From Cardinalis cardinalis (lineage: Eukaryota; Chordata; Aves; Passeriformes; Cardinalidae): a stretch of 64,000 nucleotides of DNA. The DNA lies in contig JACDOX010000043.1 in the NCBI GenBank assembly GCA_014549065.1, positions 5,124,955 through 5,188,954 of the forward strand, in the 5' to 3' direction. Each line of letters opens with the position of its first letter. Position 1 is the first letter of the stretch. The notes under the pieces are model-generated. The model saw nothing but the letters and a program-made list of their open reading frames with translations. It was not told where the DNA came from and did no database searches. The translations under genes were made by a program, and so were the position numbers. Positions 22,487-35,600 of the stretch are shown piece by piece.

Positions 22487-25400
22487 TCAGTCATAAACAG
22501 GAAAACTTGTACAGGCCTGTCCAGTAACCAAAAACTTATCCAGTGAAATATTTAAAGTAGGTTTGTAAACCACCAATTGATACTCCTATTGTTGCCTAAC
22601 TGAAGAACAGAAAATAAATTGTTTAAAAGTTATGTTTTTCATATGTTTCTGAAATGTTTGGGTTTGTGTTACAATATTGAAAAAGAAAGTGAAAAAAATT
22701 CAAAACTTCTTAAGGCTTTTCAAAGATTTTTTCATGGTTTCCTCACTTGAATTCTCACCTAAAGGAAGCAACAAAAGAATTAGCAGTTCTTCAGAGTCCT
22801 CAATATCAGTGAAGTAAGTAGTCATGGATTCACTCTCCATGGATGCTGCAGAAGCTGGCAAAAGGAGGACCAATAAAAAAGGAATATTTCTGAACCCTTC
22901 TGGTATTTTTCTTTGCTGAACTAAGAGAAACCTCCAGCATCTTTTCAGGCTAAGCCAGAAGAAATAACATAAATTAAATCAGCTATACTAGTCTACTGTT
23001 TTATTGACATTATATATATGAAAGAAAGACAGATTTAGCAGAAAGCCCAGAAATGCAATCTCCCCTCCATCACTATTAGCACCACTTCAAGAAAACAAAT
23101 AGTTTTGTTCTGATAAAAAATCATCACATTTAAATGCAAGCACCAGCCAGGAGCAACTAATCAGACTGGGTAGCAGCAGAATTCCTCTAAAAGTACTGCA
23201 CAGGTTATTTCAACTTCATCTACACAATATTAATGGCATTATCCAACTTTCATTCCTTGACTAATAACAAATGCAGCCATTTTTCATTTATATACTTCTA
23301 GGGTAACTAATCCTGGGGAAGACACAATAGGCACATTTGCAATATTCAGTATGCATATTCTGATGTCTAGTGTGCATTCCTCCAGCGTGGGCATCTAAGT
23401 GTTATTAATGAGCCTACTTGCATACACACACCTATGAAAAAGATAAATGAAAAGACATAAAAATTACTTTTACAAATATGTTCACTGCTATGAGTAAAAT
23501 TCCATTATTGCAGCATATGTATTGTCCTTAATTTATGATTTGCCTTTTTATGGACACCTGCTGTCCAAGAACACTGTGATACCATTCAGCATTTGATAAC
23601 TCTGCTCTTCCTATTTTTTTTTTCACTACACTTGACCCAAATAAGGATGCTTTCAATTTGCAAGGAAACAAAGGAAACACAAACCAAAAAAACCATTCAA
23701 GTTTCCCATTATTATTTTTTGCTCTGGAGAAAAAAGTAGCATATTTCCATTGCTGGAGGAACTTGTATGAAACCTGTTATTGTTTATACAGATTCAGGGT
23801 TACTACATTCAAGGAAGGAACATTGAAGTGGGCAGCAGAATATATTCCAAATGGGACCTGGAATCATCTTCCTAGATGACAACCATACTTCCAAAAAAAT
23901 TATCTTCTAATTTCTTTGTTTGCAAAGTAGAAGCCACATCACTCTCTCCTCATAGTTACGAATTCTGCTACACAAAAGTTGTACTGTAGACACTTGATCC
24001 CCACCAGTCAGCTTGGCTCAGTTTAGACACTTATGTTCATTTGAAGACAATCCTGAAGCTCCACCTTGACTGGATTTGTGCTCGTAAACTGGGGTTGAAA
24101 GTCTCTGTATCCAATAATCTTCCAAGAATATCAAGTGTTATTAGACTCGTCTTAACAATTTCTAGTCACATAGAAATGTGTTAGTAAAAGAAATAAATTG
24201 CCAAACTTATCTGTGAAAACTATCTTTTCTGGTGGTGATAAGGAAGAGAAACTTTATTCCCTCATCTCCTCACTGTGTTCCAGGTATTAAGGGCTATATT
24301 GAACTGGCTTTCAGCACTTGACAGATAAGCTTAAGTTCTTCAGGCTTCATCAAGCATGAAAACAGCATTCCAGCACAAGCCTTCTTGTTTTGTGCTACCA
24401 TTGAATAACATAACCTAATCTTGAAGTCTCTACAAAAAGCTACTTACAAATAGTTTGGGAGCTAAAAATTGTTGAAATGTAACTTTATATAAATAAAATT
24501 ACTTCTAGAATTTAATTTTATAAGATTGAAAATTTATTGTACTCTTTCTAAGGGCATATATTGACAATAATTTCTTAGCTTGTCCTTGAGAATTCAGTAA
24601 ACATAAGTAATACACATACAGCCCATAGTCCATTAAATGTTGTAAATATCTTTTTGTTATTCCTATCAAAATCTCCTAGGACAAGGATTGACATTTTTCA
24701 AGGTAGATTCAGCCCTATATATAAGTTATGCAACAACTGAAGAACCAGGTTGTGTCACAGATGGGGCCTCCACAGGAAGAATTCGGCTGCACTGGGAGAA
24801 CCTATACTGGGATATTTTTGGGCCACAAACTGGCTGTCTGCCTTTCCCTTCTTACTCTTTGCTGTGATAGGATCAGTGGATCCACCTGTAGCTTTCCTCC
24901 TAACACACTGATAGGTCAAAACATTTTTGAAAAAATATGCTTTATGTGTCACTCTCTTCTAATATGGGGTTGGTTTTCTTCTTCTTTGTGTTCAAGAACA
25001 CAGTGGTAACCTTCCCAGAACTAAATTGTGTTTTCATTATAAGCACTTCTGTCTAAAGTCCATTCAGCCCTGTTGCCCAGGTGCTATCCCACATGCTAAG
25101 ACCTAGCTGCATTTTCCCCCTGCTCAGTGCTGAGGCAGTGTGATCTGAAAGAGCAGCTGAGATAATTTAGGAATTTACCATGCTCTACTCATCTCCTCTT
25201 TGTGCCCAGTGGCACTTCACCTTTCAAGTGCTGTCCCAAGCAGTACCTACCTACAACTTACAGAGTGAGGCAGAGTAGGAATTATCACATGCCTTAAGAG
25301 AAACGAAAGATACTCAAGTACAGCCTCTGATACAAAATTCTGCTTAGTGGTTTCAGGCCATCTGAAGAGGACTAAGAGGTGAGATACACCTCCCCCCCCA

Positions 25401-25619
25401 TCCTCCTACCCACAGTCTGCAAAGCACTGTTTTCTTAAATAAATGAATAGTTAAAGTCACACTTGTGATATTTATGAAAAAAAGAAAAATTGGAGAGCAC
25501 ACCTACAGGTTATCTATTATGATATCCTTATCCCATCATGGCTGGCTTCAAAACCAAGTCTGGTTGTTGAGGTGGAAGTGGGGCACACCCTGTTTTTGGA
25601 TATGCTCCAGACTCTATGC
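22487..25619. other. Unassigned AT-rich sequence
   Basis: About 3.1 kb without recognised genes or interspersed repeats. A 93-codon frame at 24728-25009 has no recognisable domain. Runs of T and C occur at about 23612-23622 and 25391-25398. Confidence 0.45.
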
Positions 25620-25953
25620 ACAGCTCTTGCAAGTGGCGGACCCCCAGGAAGAATTTCTCTTTTTTGCCCAACTTCATGCAATTCATTATTGCTGCTTTTT
25701 GATGTTTCACTGGGCGCCCCTCAGGAGAAGCAGTCTACCTCCCCTCTACAATCACCCTCTAGGCTGTGGTAGTCTGATGTGTGTTTCCCCATGCCTGAGC
25801 GTTCTCTTCTCTGCACCAAACCAGCCTGTCAACCTCAGCCTCCCCTCTGAATGCCATTAGCTCCAGTTCCTGGACACATCAGCGGCCTTTCCTCTGCTGG
25901 ACTATATTTTGTCTTTATTCCTCTTGCACTGGGTAGGCTTAAAGCTGGATCTA
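25620..25953 (-). mobile_element. Old CR1-like LINE repeat, copy B
   Basis: Inverted relative to copy A at 18700-19028. On the minus strand it begins gatccagctttaagcctacc at 25953, identical to the start of copy A, and continues with 'gctggtttggtgcagagaagagaacgctcaggcatgggg'. Similarity fades at about 25620. The 131-codon frame on the plus strand (25465-25860) is an antisense shadow of this repeat and is rejected as a gene. Whether this is CR1 or another LINE-derived family is not certain. Confidence 0.7.
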
Positions 25954-26621
25954 TAATAAATTCAGAAATTATATTCTTGAACATAATTTCCTATTCTTAC
26001 CACACATTTATTCTAATGTCATAATGAAACACAGTGTCACAATGTTGAAACCACTTTTTTTTAGAGTAACAGCAAATTAGCAAAACTTGCAGCAGCAGCT
26101 ACTAACAGTGAAACACTCCAGTCTCAGTAATAGATACAAGAAACCAAACTGTAGTGACCCTGACTTATTATACTGAGTTAAACCTAAACTCAAAGTAGTA
26201 TGTTATCGTGGGGAGTAACTTTGAATTGCAATGGGCAAACAATGGTGTGGTGATTTTAGTACTATTCATTTCTTTCCATCTGTTCTTAAATAAGCCAATG
26301 TCTACGCCCTATATAAATGGACATAGACAGGACAGAAATATGAAAAAGAGGATTAGCTATCAGTTAGATATTAAATAAAAAACTAAAGAAAAGCATGTAA
26401 ATAAAGAATTATAAAAGTATCTTTGAAAAAGAAATCCCAAGAGCAATTATATTCGGGTCCGATTAATGCTTTAAGTAGCAAAACCTTATACATTCATCAA
26501 AAATGAATTTTAGACTGCTGTCCATAGAATGCAAAATTTCAGTGCAGTGTCTTTTTGTAAAGGGGGTTTACTGCTTTTACTTGGCTTTACCTTTCTTGAT
26601 GTACCACCTAAACAATCTCAG
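25954..26621. other. Unassigned AT-rich sequence
   Basis: No gene or repeat recognised. Confidence 0.45.
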
Positions 26622-26738
26622 GGTAAACATGGCACTTAGTGCTGTGGTCTAGTTTACAAGGTGGTGATTAGCCAAAGGTTGGACTTGATGATCTTAGAGG
26701 TCCTTTCCAGTCTAAATTATTCTGCTTGATTCTGTGAA
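26622..26738 (+). mobile_element. CR1 or CR1-tailed SINE 3' end
   Basis: About 117 bp ending in the classic CR1 3' signature 'ggttggacttgatgatcttagaggtcctttccagtctaaattattctgcttgattctgtg' (26677-26736). Upstream is 'catggcacttagtgctgtggtctagttt', the usual preceding CR1 block. It is too short to say whether a SINE head once existed. Confidence 0.9.
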
Positions 26739-28009
26739 AGGGGTCTTCAAACTCTGGAACCTAATCATAAAAACCATAATTCTTGCATACATTGTGTATC
26801 CTTTCCTCTTCCTATTTATTACTGTTATTCATTGTATTATGCTAAATTACAAAATCTCTAAAACAGTCATTTCCTATTTACAGTTGTTCTGCTACATAAG
26901 TAGTGCATATCAGATTAAGTATAGAATATGTAAATAGTGATTAATTGTATTATGAATGTTTTTGCATATTAATCCTGTATTGGTTTGTTTGTTTTTAAAG
27001 ATTTCTAGTCTAAAAATCCTGTCAAGTACTAATAATGGCATGGAAGAAAATCACTAAGTGTTGAAATTACCAAATCTGACTCAACAACCAACTGTGTCAA
27101 TGTGTATGTAAAATCACTAAAAATTGTCACTATGCAGACTGCTGATTATTGTCTGAGTTGAAATCAGTAGCAATAAGGGATAAGCTCCAGATTCTGACCT
27201 CAGAAGAAGGAGAACTCTAAAGTTATAGAAAATCACATTGACATAAAACTGGGGAGTACAGAATCTGTTCCACTGAGTTTAGCCAAGGATTTGATAAGGA
27301 AAAAATAAACATTCACAATCAAATATGTATGTATAAAGAATGGTCCATTATAGCATAAATTCTACAGCTTTTTATTGTTATATTTAAGGTGAAAAACTGG
27401 AGATTTTTTTCACACAGCTTTTTCAAAGACCATTAGGATGTATAGCATATAGGAAAATATGACTCTGGGTTGCAAATTGTACTGAATTAGGATATAGTGC
27501 CTGAAGAATCAGATGGTAAACCATGGGTAAGACTGCTATACTTATGATTTATTGCACATTTTTCCTTTTTTTAGCCTTTATCCTAAAATTGAATACAGTC
27601 CTGAAATAGATGCTGAAGGCAGAACAATAGTACTGCTGTGCAAAGCAGTGCAGTGATCCAATGATTATCAGATGCTCCTGTCAAGCAGGAAATGTGCATT
27701 TAGGGAAGCAACTGCCACACTGCCCTTTTTGTTCTTCCTAGCAAAATGAGAAGGAAGAGCTTCATGATCGCTGTAACATATCTTGGTATAGAGCTGTTAA
27801 TGACTGTTTGAGGGGGGAAAAATGTTAAAACAAATAAAAAAAAAAGAATATATCTCACATTTATGATAAATAAACTATAAAATGGAAGTAAAATAATTAC
27901 AATATAATGGCATCATTGACAACATTTTTACATCTGTTTATAGAAAACAAAATTTTCTTTGTTGGCTTTGTTCGCCCATAAACTCTTGACCTGAGCATTT
28001 CTCCTCCTC
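26739..28009. other. Unassigned AT-rich sequence
   Basis: No gene or interspersed repeat recognised. An A-run lies at about 27835-27845. Confidence 0.45.
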
Positions 28010-28990
28010 AGACAGAGCTTCAAGCAATCCCCATTTGAGCATGGACAACCAGGCATTCACCTTTCCTTTGCCTGTCGCTTCTGAACACTTTATTGCCATC
28101 TACCACAGGACTGCAATCATAGAATTCATCCCACTGAGTTCCTGTGGTAGTAATCAGCCCACAGCTTTTCACCTGAGCAGAATCTCCCAGCTCCTCCTGT
28201 TTGTTTCCCATGCTGCATGCTGCATACCCTGGTATAGAAGCATTTGGCTGGAGTATTGGCTTCGTGCCCTCTTTAGAGGAACTTACCCTAATTCCCTCAA
28301 GGGAGTTCACACTGGCTTCCCTGTTGCTTCCTAATGCCTCAACAGCCTTTGGCTCTTCTTGAGTTCTTAGAACATCACCATTTTTCCAGATTTAATATGA
28401 TTTAATTCTCCATCCAAACAGTTTATTGCCCAGGACATTCTTGCTCACACTTGGACACTTGAGCTCTATCAGCTGTAAACAGGTCCAACTTCTCAAAGGC
28501 ATGCAAAAATCACAGAGGCTAAGACTTTGAGCATGCCACAAGCTTTTAAGACAACCTGTTCAATCCATCTCCTTTTTCTCAAATCCCCTTCTCTGGTTGG
28601 GAGGGTAGAGGAGGACAATAGACAAGGGACTCTTCCAAGGGACTTATCTCTTGATATCTCTGGGCCACTTTGTCCCAGCATTATTCAATCCTGCTTAGAA
28701 AGAAAAGAAGGAGTTGGCAGGTTCAGCAGCCTTTCTGTTATCCCATGGATTCAACCTCTTGGCAGGCAGCAAACCTCTAGAGATAGTGTTGGGGTGACAA
28801 ATGGCCACTTCCTGCTGTGTATCTCTCAGCAAGGAGTCTCCAGATGCTAACACCCTGTGCATGTTTCTGGCTCTGTGGGTGAGCTGTTGGACAAACTTTG
28901 CTTGTCTGGCCTTTCCTGGATCTTGCCCAGTATTCCCTCTCTCTTCATTCTCCAGACTCAGGGAAGGAAAGATTCCCACTCAGTAAGGGA
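28010..28990 (-). mobile_element. CR1 LINE 5' half: ORF1-ORF2 junction fragment
   Basis: On the minus strand, 28979 downward encodes ORF1-like sequence with RVLASGDSLLRDTQQEVAICHPN. The GDSLL box is the start of the esterase/SGNH-like domain of CR1 ORF1. After about 500 bp of decayed sequence comes the start of ORF2, with SMGNKQEELGDSAQ and FYDCSPVVDGNKVFRSDRQRKGE (28195-28050), the N-terminal endonuclease region. RT and 3' end are absent. Copies retaining the 5' half of CR1 without the 3' half are uncommon, so later deletion or a nested rearrangement is likely. Multiple stops make it inactive. Open frames on both strands across 28.0-29.0 kb are parts or shadows of it. Confidence 0.8.
28020..28310 (-). 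pseudogene. CR1 ORF2 endonuclease N-terminal remnant
   Basis: A 96-codon open stretch. Residues 33-44 (SMGNKQEELGDS) match the conserved NAQSMGNKQEEL block near the start of CR1 ORF2. Residues 60-82 (WDEFYDCSPVVDGNKVFRSDRQR) match the following conserved segment, seen also as DGYRLFKTDRQG at 14.7 kb. The Met at the start of the stretch is not the native start. It lies immediately downstream of the ORF1 remnant in the same orientation, as in an intact CR1. Confidence 0.82.
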
Positions 28991-30942
28991 TTACATTAAC
29001 CTTTTTTTTTTTTTTGCTAAATTCTAGTATTATTTACCGCGCCACAGGTAAACCTGATCTCCAAAACTGAGCTGCTTATGTCTTAAATAAATAGTTTACC
29101 CATTTGAAATCAATAACTAAAAAATAAGACCAGTAAGAAAATTAAAAATCTATCAGTTCTCTGTACTGAGATCCAGAACCCAATATGTTGCAGTACAGAA
29201 AATGTCATTTAATATCCCCCCATTGGGGCCAATGGAAGGGGTTCCATCTCCTTTCAACCTAGTCATGTTTTTAACCCAATACTCAAAATAAATTATTTAT
29301 CTTTGTAAAATAGAAATTAACCAAACTCACTTAATATTTTGAAGACAGAAGGACAAAGAGAGGAGAAACAAATTCCTAGCAATTGGAAATTCCTTATTTC
29401 CCTTCTTTTTTTTTTTTCAGGAAGAACAGTATACATGAGGGATTTGACTTGCAAGTCCTTTAAAAACCTTGCTGCAATGGTTTACATGAGGGATATGTTC
29501 ATACAAGGCAAATATGGGAAGGAGGGAAATGACACAGAGAGTCACTGTTCAGGAAATTTTTTTAATGAATTCTGGTTTATAGCCATGCACTGCAGTATAA
29601 ATGATGTAAGTATTGGATCTCCCAATATTAGGAATGGGATGTGGCTTCTCTGCGTGAGACATCACAATCACAAAAGGATTTCCCAAACAAAAAGGTACAA
29701 CAAACAATCTATGCATATTAATTATTTCATCTTATGAAGTAATTCTGTTTGGTTTTGTCTACACTGACTGGAAAGAATAATTGAAATATTTCGGGCAGTT
29801 TCACTATAATATTCTATGCTATGAGGATTTACTGTGCAACAGATTCCAGACACGGATTTCAGCCTGCTGAAAGCACTTTAGCAAGGAATTTAATTTTCTT
29901 TTTCATTTCATAATGTTCAAGACAGATAGTTCTACTTCATTAGGAAGAAATCCATTTCCAGTGAGCATGTCTTTTAAATAGACTATAAATTGATCTTGTT
30001 ATTTAGTATCCTTACCAATTCTTTATTCAAAAGAAAAGGTTTTGTATTCTTAGCACTCTGTAGAAAAATCGTATTTTATTAACAATTCTAAACTTAATTT
30101 GACAAAACAATTCTCTACAGATGCATTCTGTATACTAACATAATTTAAGGAATTAACATTAAATGGTAAGCAAGGGTGTTTATTCATACTAGCAGGAGTG
30201 TGAATAATGATAGGAACCTGGTGGTCTATATAAAAAAAATCTGGAGCTATATTTATGATAAGGAAATCAAAACCACAAGTTTATTTTTAAAGAACAGTTA
30301 AAGTTCTTCTAACAGAGATTATGTTGTTGATTCTTATTTACAAGCAGCTCTTCTTGCATTACTCTAATCAAATTCTATGCCTCAGAAAATCTATCTTGGT
30401 GAAAAGTCTCTAGTGCTCTCATGATTGACTGCAAAAATAATAAAACATGTATAAATCAGGAACTAGGTGCTATATTAGGCAAAGGGTTACAGAGGCACTC
30501 AGAGTGAGGCTGAATACAAGGCCCTTGAACACATGTACTGAAATATCTTGTCTCCAGAATATACAGTATTATCTATTGAAATTGCTAGAGGAAAGAGTTT
30601 TAAATCTGAACTAAAGTTCTTGTTTTAAAAATAAACAGAAATTGAATGAAAGAAATGTTTTTGCAGGGCACTATTTTCATGCAAATTGTACCAGTTACAT
30701 TCTTAATGTAGCACTAGTTCTGAGTACTGGAAGTATTACTTTTTACTGTATAATCACACAATTTCATAGGTCTATCAGTTCTTAGCACAGAGAGCCCTTT
30801 TGCATTACTGAACTGTGTAAACTGGGGACTGCAGATGAATTTTAAGTATTCATCTACAATTACTCCTTGATTTGTCAGACTTCAAGAAATAGAAGTAAAT
30901 GTAAATTAATGGAAAATTTTTTCTTCATACCCAGGCAAAGCC
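28991..30942. other. Unassigned AT-rich sequence
   Basis: T-run at about 29001-29015. The 132-codon frame at 29339-29737 contains a partial internal repeat (VYMRDLT / VYMRDMF), but I recognise no domain and it has no supporting context. I regard it as chance. Confidence 0.4.
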
Positions 30943-31064
30943 AGTGAAAGCCAGTGAATTGGATCACCTTTGACAATATCTTTGGTATATAAAGTAAATA
31001 GGGAGTGAAAGCCAGTGAATTAGATCACCTTTGACAATATCTTTTGTATATAAAGTAAATAGGA
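30943..31064 (+). repeat. 61-bp tandem duplication
   Basis: Two adjacent copies (30943-31003 and 31004-31064) start agtgaaagccagtgaatt and end gtaaatagg. They differ at two internal positions and the last base. The high identity indicates a young duplication. A partial third 'gccagtgaa' lies just upstream. Confidence 0.95.
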
Positions 31065-32486
31065 AGGAATCATCAAATGAAGATGGCAGGAGTAAGGTTC
31101 AAAGCAGACAAAGGAACAAAAGTCTCCACACAGTTGGCAGAACCATGGAACTCTGCTGACACTATTGCAGACTGTAAATTTTTATGTGTGTTCAAGGAGA
31201 GACCCAGAATATCCACTTGCAGAAGGATAATGCAGTAATAAAAGTTTAGGAGACATGATACTGGATAAATGATCCCATGTTCTCTCCTGACACAGCTATT
31301 CTTACATCAATGTGCTTTAAACCAGCAGTTTTTGGTAAGGCATGACCACAGTTGATGGTAATCTGTAGGTTCCAATTTTTCAGATCAGTTTTTCCCTTTA
31401 TTAACTCTATGCACTGGTAACCTGTCTCCCTCCCAGAACTTATTTACACAATTGGATACGAAACAAAATTATTCATAGTTTTAAAAATCATTATTCTAAA
31501 ATCTACCTCTGAAAAACTTGCCTATGCTGGCTGAGGATGCAGAGCATCATCTCTTGCAGTCAAGTGAAGATTTGTCAAAAAAACATCAAGTCTCAAGAGG
31601 CATTATACATAATGGTTCTGATGGGCAGGAAGCCTATTCAAGAGTGCTAGACCTCATGCTGATATGAAAACAGATCTCAGTGCTCTTGAACACTAGGGAT
31701 TAATGCTACTTGTTACATTCAAAGTGCTCCTAAAATCTCCCCAAAGTGCCTCTTCCAGTGCACTTACTGACTATCTACAGCACTAAATACATTTGATACT
31801 AAATTTCTCCTCAGTATATTTTGTTGATCATTAAAAATTGTTCCAAATGTCCTGTTTTGTGAGTTATATCAACAGACTCCAGAGTGTAAGTTCATCAGTG
31901 TGGAATGGGGGAGGGAAAAAGATAAACCCTCTCATACAAAAGCAGAGGAAAAAAGTCAAAATTGAAGAACATAATTATCCATCCAGAGAAATTTTGCTGT
32001 TTGTGTGGCTTCCTAAAAACAAACAGACCTTGAAGTTAAAAGCTATAACTTGAAATGTTTTATCAAAAGTAAACACCAAAAATATGAATGTACCATAGCT
32101 CTTTTAAAACTGACATGTCTGCTTTTATGAAGAATGCCATTAATAGTTATTATATTTTAGACAAAAAATCCCCAAGAACTCATCCAATGTGACATATTGA
32201 ACAAGAAAATAGCACACACACAGGGAAAGGCAATGCTGGAGGAGCATTTGTAGCTGGAGAGAAACCACTATATTGTGCAGAGTCCATGAATGAAAAGTAA
32301 TACCCAAAGTGATTATATTTACTGAGCTGGGTGTTGACATTTTTAATATTATGAGTATAAAAACCTATTTGAATTTCACATTCAGATGTGAACAAACTTC
32401 TTATAATGTTTTATTGTAACTTAAAGCAATTTTAAAATTTTCTAGACCAAAAATTACTTTAAAGATGGAAAAATACCACTGAGGCT
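31065..32486. other. Unassigned AT-rich sequence
   Basis: No gene or interspersed repeat recognised. Confidence 0.45.
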
Positions 32487-32655
32487 TGGGGGGGGAGTTA
32501 GTTTGTTTGTTGTTATTTTCTGGGGGAGTTGTTTGCTTGTTTGTTTGTTTGTTTTATGGAGGGGTTTGTTGTTGTTTGTGAGGGTTTTTTGGTTGGTTGA
32601 TTGGTTGGTGGGTTTGTTTGAGGTTTTTTTGGGGAAATGGGGCTGAGGTGGGGGC
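32487..32655 (+). repeat. G/T-rich low-complexity tract
   Basis: About 170 bp composed almost only of G and T on the plus strand, with repeated GTTT and GGTT units and several G-runs of 4 to 9. Strand-asymmetric purine/pyrimidine composition of this kind can fold into G-quadruplexes or be hard to sequence. Confidence 0.88.
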
Positions 32656-35600
32656 TTTTATGTTCATTTTTATCCTGAGTGGCAGAAAAATGTTGAATAA
32701 GTCAGCAGCCAGAAATATGAAAAATCTGCCAGAGATAAAAACACATTAGAAAATAAATTCTTTTTCCTAAAGAGAAAGATTTTATTACATTGTCTTGTTT
32801 TCACCTGAAAGGAATGCCAAATATATCTCTTTTGAAACAAAGACATATCTTCTAATTCCACCAAAGATATTTGAACTACCTTTGAATGCTTCACACAATG
32901 CAGTCTAAGAGCTCCATAAAATCTTTCTTTCCATCAGTCATTATGCATTACATCATTTCAGAACAAACACTACTGAAAGAAATTGTCATAAAAAACCAAA
33001 CACAAATCCCAGCAGAGGAAGTAAATAATGTATTAGGAATTACTACCAGATTTCCAAAAGTAAATCACCAAATTTCACTAACAGAAGTAATTATCCTTAA
33101 AGCCAGAGCATGTCTATTTATGTTTACCTGTCTCAAAAACTAAATTCTTATTTTAAATTTATTAGATTACGAAGATTTTACTTTCAGAATGCAGACACAA
33201 GATCACATTGTTTTTCTAGTTTCAAGATATTTACTCACCTAAGACTTGATTGTATTAGAACAGCTACACAGACTTGTGAAAACCAAATACATTGGGCTGC
33301 TACATTTTTCTCCACAGCTACAATCTACATGTGCAGACTTTGCTGGAAAACCAAATGGTCAAGTAGGCAAAAAACCAGTCTGATGCTGTCCAAATATCAC
33401 TTATTTTCCTCTCCTTCCTGTCTTTATCTCACTTATTTTCCTCCTCTTTGCTCCACTCCCAGTATCTTCTCAATCACTTGAAAATAAAGGCCCAAGTGGA
33501 AAGAATCTAAGTCTGAGGAAATGGATAGGAAAGACAGGTTAACATAGGTGTGGATATTCATTGTCTGAATGATTAAATGTAACGTCAGTCTGGAAGTGAG
33601 GTTCTTTACCTAATAAGCAGAGAAAGAAGCACACTCCCATTTTAGATATTCTGAATTGTCCTGGAGGTCTCCTAATCAGAGGAAAACACAGCTCCCAGGC
33701 TCAGACCTGAGCAGAGTATATCTGGTATGACTGACAATTACCCTCTTCATATCCCAAAAACTCTTTTTTTGATACCTGAAAGTTCTCTTTGACTTGAAGC
33801 CACAAGAAAATTTCTGTCATTTAGAAAATTTACTTCACCAGAAATTGTAACTAGCTTGTCAGGCTGACGAATGAAACTAAGAAGTCTATCAACTTCATAT
33901 TCTGTAAACCTGGAAGGCTTAACTGTGGATCCACTGATCCACTGATCACAAACTATAAAATGTTCCTTACTTTACCTTGCAGTTAAAAATTCTATTAATC
34001 TTATTCTGTCATCAAATTAAGCCTTCTACTACCACTGCACCCAAGTAATTCCTCTAAAAAAGCAATCAATATTATGTTCTGATTCACCTAGTTCAAAATC
34101 TGCTTTGAAATCTCACTTTCCTGATATCTTATACCTGAATATCTAAATTTCTTTATAGCCACTCAATTTTTTATTTTTTTTTGGTACTGATATTTCCTTC
34201 AGTTTAAGCAAGATCTTATTTCTTCCTGGCTCCCAGACTTTATTTACCATTTCTACCACCGCTAATGTCTTCACTAAGAGTATTCAGCAGCATGACATCA
34301 TATTACTAGTACACGTCGTATTTCTCCCAATATGTTCAAACCTTTCACTAACTCAAGCAATGAGAAATGTGTAATATATTCCAGCTGGATGTTTTCCATT
34401 ATAAAATAAAACAGTATTCATTTCAGTGGTAGAAAGAGCTTGCCTTATGTGTTCTAAAATCCCAATTCATTTTTCACAGCAGTTTCACGTTGTTAGCATG
34501 TAGTCAATCTGTACTCTGCTAAGAGACTGAGGTCTCTCTTGTCTTCTGTATTTTGAAGTTAGTAAGCCTTCAACTTATAGCAGGAATATTTGTAATTATG
34601 TCCTCTATGTGCATGACTTTTCTTTCAAGTTATTAACTTTTTTATATTTCAGCCAGACCACTAAGCCAGCAACATCTTCACAGGAGATAGTCACAGACTT
34701 CCATTTAGAGATGATGCCTCATGACTGTAAATAAATCAAGTTGACCAAACCACAAAGGAAATATTTATGTAACCTCCCACTAACATTGTAGATATCACTT
34801 CAATAAAACCTGCTGCCTATCCTTTAGATAATTCTTTGTCCAACCTTCGTTTCTTATACTGATCATTGTCTTCTCCACACTAACTAATCAGCACATTTGG
34901 GATGTCATATTCAATGTACCAATGGAGTCTGACTAAAATAAAGTTGTTGCATTTTCTTATCTAGAAAATGAAATAAAATAATTATCGTAAAGCATCCTAT
35001 TGCAAAATAGTCATGCATTTTTAAATTATTCTGGTTTAAAACTCATATTTTTTAAATTATACTTTAAAGCATGCTCAATTAACTTTTCTGGACACTGTAG
35101 CGCCCCCACCCTAAATGACAGTAAGCAAGTACTAAATTTTTTAAAGCCATAATTCATAAGGGGAAAATATTTCAGGTACACCAAGCAAAAATATCTTTTT
35201 TTAAAAAAGCAAAAATATGTTCATTTTGGGCAGAACTGTTTCTCAGACATGACAAGAATGAAGAACATGATTTAAAATTAGAGGTATGATTCTGCATTTT
35301 TGTACACTTCAAACTATCTTAAATAAATCTGTAGGGACTTTATTCTAAAATAATATTTTCATTCAAAATTTAAATATTTTTATGGTAGTTTTTTCTACTC
35401 AACACTATTCTTTATGATTTAACATTTTTTGATTCAGCTGAAATAAAATTTTATTGAAAGAAAATCATTAATAAGAGCACATTTTTCTGATTCAGACATT
35501 TTATGACCTATACAAAAATTTTAGATCATAATTAGTTTAAAATGTTTATACTCCTTTTCAATGTTTTTCATATGGGTTCAAGTATATCATAGCATTCTTT

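Noticed and set aside
25465..25860. 131-codon open frame on the plus strand
   Set aside because: Most of it lies antisense to the old LINE-like repeat copy B, and the translation has no recognisable domain.
29339..29737. 132-codon frame with a VYMRD repeat
   Set aside because: No domain, no neighbouring exon or promoter evidence, and a poly-T tract inside it. Most likely chance.
33110..33481. 123-codon plus-strand frame rich in aromatic residues and Ser
   Set aside because: Composition follows the local AT/T-rich DNA, with no domain, conservation evidence or context.
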